DNA of 24,034 nucleotides from a virus. Below are positions 22,662-24,034 of this stretch, piece by piece. Under the pieces are notes generated by a model. The model saw only the letters and a program-made list of their open reading frames with translations, did not search any database and was not told the DNA's origin. The position numbers and the translations under genes were made by a program. Position 1 is the stretch's first letter, and every line of letters starts with the position of its first letter. The stretch spans positions 1-24,034 of IMG/VR virus record IMGVR_UViG_3300005935_000139. One strand, given 5' to 3'.

Positions 22662-23359
22662 TATAGTGTGTCCCTTATAAGTTCAAAATCATTTCCCCAG
22701 AGCAAACCCCTTCTCCTTCTTTCCTTCCACACTTTATCATCCTTTCCCTGAAATCTTCTAATGTGTTTATTCGTTTCATCCATGTAGGATGGATTTACTG
22801 CCGGATGAAAATGATCCAACTTTGCCTCCTGACTAAAGTAGAATCTGTTGTGCTTTCTTGCAAGTAACTCCATCTCACTATCCACATACATACAATAGAA
22901 GTCTTGGCAGAAGACGGCATTATCCGGAAACTGATTAAAATAATTCTTCCCGATCATGCCAAATGCCCCTTGTGCTGCTTTAACGTTTGGGGGAAAGTTT
23001 GCCTGATTAAGTCCTAAGACTCCATCAAAATTGGGAAAGTTCAGTAGATAACGTGTTCGGGCAGTACTCAGGCATCCCGGATGAAGTTGAACGTCATCAG
23101 TGAGATACATGAAAATGTCAGCATCACAAGTTTTCAAGTGAGAGTTCCAGAACTCTGCGGCGTGAAACTCAGGTTCATAAAGTCGGTACTTCAACCATGG
23201 ATGTGTACCATATTTCATAACAGTAAATTGCATATCGAATTTACTTGAAAAGTACACATAAACTGTACATTTACTTACCATATTTCCCATTATTGAATTC
23301 AAACATTTTTTAAGTTTTGTTGGTCTATTGTGACTTGGAATTACAATGTCAATTTTCAT
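22661..23359 (-). CDS. Glycosyltransferase family 2-type protein
   Basis: The 232-residue protein has the GT-A start MKIDIVIPSHNRPTKLKKCL and an acidic metal-binding motif in FMYLTDDVQLHPG (residues about 83-94), a pattern of short family-2-like transferases. The C-terminal part contains QDFYCMYVDSEMELLARKH and ends with a basic stretch. I chose ATG 23359 because GGGAGG lies five bases upstream; an ATG 42 bases further upstream lies within the preceding gene. It overlaps the upstream cupin gene by 11 bases and the next transferase as TAATG. It is probably cytoplasmic and adds a sugar to a lipid or protein acceptor. Confidence 0.75.
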   Translation of the reverse strand: MKIDIVIPSHNRPTKLKKCLNSIMGNMVSKCTVYVYFSSKFDMQFTVMKYGTHPWLKYRLYEPEFHAAEFWNSHLKTCDADIFMYLTDDVQLHPGCLSTARTRYLLNFPNFDGVLGLNQANFPPNVKAAQGAFGMIGKNYFNQFPDNAVFCQDFYCMYVDSEMELLARKHNRFYFSQEAKLDHFHPAVNPSYMDETNKHIRRFQGKDDKVWKERRRRGLLWGNDFELIRDTL

Positions 23360-23708
23360 CCATCCCTCCCTCTTTACGTCTCTCAATGTCAACACCATCA
23401 TAAAGATATTCGTATATCTCGATGCATTTCACATCTGTTACAGCATGAAACTTATGCCATTGCCCGAATCGTATATGTAGTGTATTAACGTAACCGGCAT
23501 CAGGTCTCAACTCGACTACGTAATTTCCTGCATCATCCCAGATAGTTACTTCAAGTATGCCCTCAATTATATAGAATACATTAGTTTTTTGAGCATGTTT
23601 ATGCTCTGAACAGTATCCTCCTTCATCGATTTCAATGTAATGCGTGGATGTCGTGTTGTTCCGGAAAAGTTCTGTCGTGTGACCCCAAACTTTCTTTTCA
23701 CGTTTCAT
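23349..23708 (-). CDS. Cupin-fold protein, 119 residues
   Basis: The 119-residue protein is a cupin with pattern CSEHKHAQKTNVFYIIEG, giving His36-x-His38, and later GQWHKFHAV with more His. The glutamate of the usual cupin motif is replaced by Asn43, so metal binding may differ or be lost. It resembles the other cupin in the cassette (at 20514) in motif spacing, with H-x-H, the 43rd position and a Gly at 50, so the two may be paralogues. Families of such short cupins include sugar isomerases and epimerases and mannose-6-phosphate isomerase type 2 relatives. The start at 23708 has GAGG about nine bases before, just after the methyltransferase stop. Confidence 0.7.
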   Translation of the reverse strand: MKREKKVWGHTTELFRNNTTSTHYIEIDEGGYCSEHKHAQKTNVFYIIEGILEVTIWDDAGNYVVELRPDAGYVNTLHIRFGQWHKFHAVTDVKCIEIYEYLYDGVDIERRKEGGMDEN

Positions 23709-23713
23709 AACTT

Positions 23714-24034
23714 CTACCTCTTTCTGAAGATAATCCTTCTACCGGTACGTCTGGCGATATCAAATTCGGTTACATGTTTCTCTATGAACTCTGTAATTGC
23801 CAATGTTGATGTTCCCCAAAGTTGTGATATGAAGAAGTCGTCACAGACCATAAGACCGAGTGGTGACAACCTTTCCCATACCCATTCAAGAGCATATTTT
23901 GTTGGTTTATAATGATCTAAATCTACATAGGCAAATGAGAATGTAAGTTTGTCTTTAACAGTGCCAAAGATTTCCGGGATGAAACCAGCCCAAATAGTAT
24001 AATCAGATTCAGTGTAACCACTTTTTGATAATCT
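23714..24034 (-). CDS. Methyltransferase, TylF/macrocin-type, C-terminal part only
   Basis: The last 106 residues of a SAM-dependent methyltransferase are visible, ending at TAG 23716-23714. The segment FAYVDLDHYKPTKYALEW, then LSPLGLMVCDDFF, is typical of TylF-like O-methyltransferases, where the acidic residues bind a metal and the sugar hydroxyl. The N-terminal SAM-binding part lies outside the window to the right. It precedes the cupin gene by five bases and is probably in the same transcript; it may methylate a sugar made by the other cassette enzymes. Confidence 0.78.
   Translation of the reverse strand, partial: RLSKSGYTESDYTIWAGFIPEIFGTVKDKLTFSFAYVDLDHYKPTKYALEWVWERLSPLGLMVCDDFFISQLWGTSTLAITEFIEKHVTEFDIARRTGRRIIFRKR

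Overview
This 24 kb window looks like part of the late (virion-building and lysis) operon of a tailed double-stranded DNA phage or prophage with a long, non-contractile, siphovirus-type tail. Every gene I can support except one is on the minus strand, so transcription runs from right to left. Genes are tightly packed, with many ATGA, TAATG, GTGA or TTGA stop/start overlaps and strong AAGGAGG-type ribosome binding sites. No terminase, portal, capsid, integrase or replication gene lies inside the window. The host cannot be named. The lambda-like order of tail-tip genes and a peptidoglycan amidase fit a bacterial host, perhaps one with an outer membrane.

Reading with transcription, the right third (24034 to 16584) is an accessory sugar cassette. 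It holds a TylF-like methyltransferase end, a cupin, two family-2-type glycosyltransferases, a SPASM-type radical SAM enzyme, a second cupin, a DUF6165-like protein, a transketolase split into two subunit genes, a second radical SAM enzyme, and a DUF115/GT42-like protein. The genes are translationally coupled and lie directly upstream of head-tail connector genes. This suggests that an unusual sugar is made and transferred late in infection, to the virion or to the host envelope.

The middle (16539 to 8997) is the connector and tail module: an adaptor, two structural unknowns, a 50-residue ISRCIP protein, a head-closure protein, a gp10-like protein, a tail terminator, the tail tube, a tail assembly chaperone pair joined by a -1 frameshift at A AAA AAC, the tape measure, and gpM-like and gpL-like tail-tip proteins. 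The gpL-like protein keeps the four-cysteine spacing of the lambda iron-sulfur protein.

The next part (9004 to 1613) is the tail tip and fibres. The gpJ-like protein appears to have its usual C-terminal parts scattered over later genes. These include two small paralogues, a protein with eight PIEATVEAEIE-type repeats and a C-terminal tryptophan module, and a His-rich tail fibre.

The left end (1616 to 1) is the lysis region: an N-acetylmuramoyl-L-alanine amidase disrupted by a frameshift, a one-pass holin candidate, a new 58-residue four-cysteine protein, and the start of another gene. A plus-strand HNH endonuclease gene with its own promoter sits at the start of the amidase. The first ten amidase codons occur on both sides of it, with the same residues but different codons. 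This is the most unusual local structure in the window.
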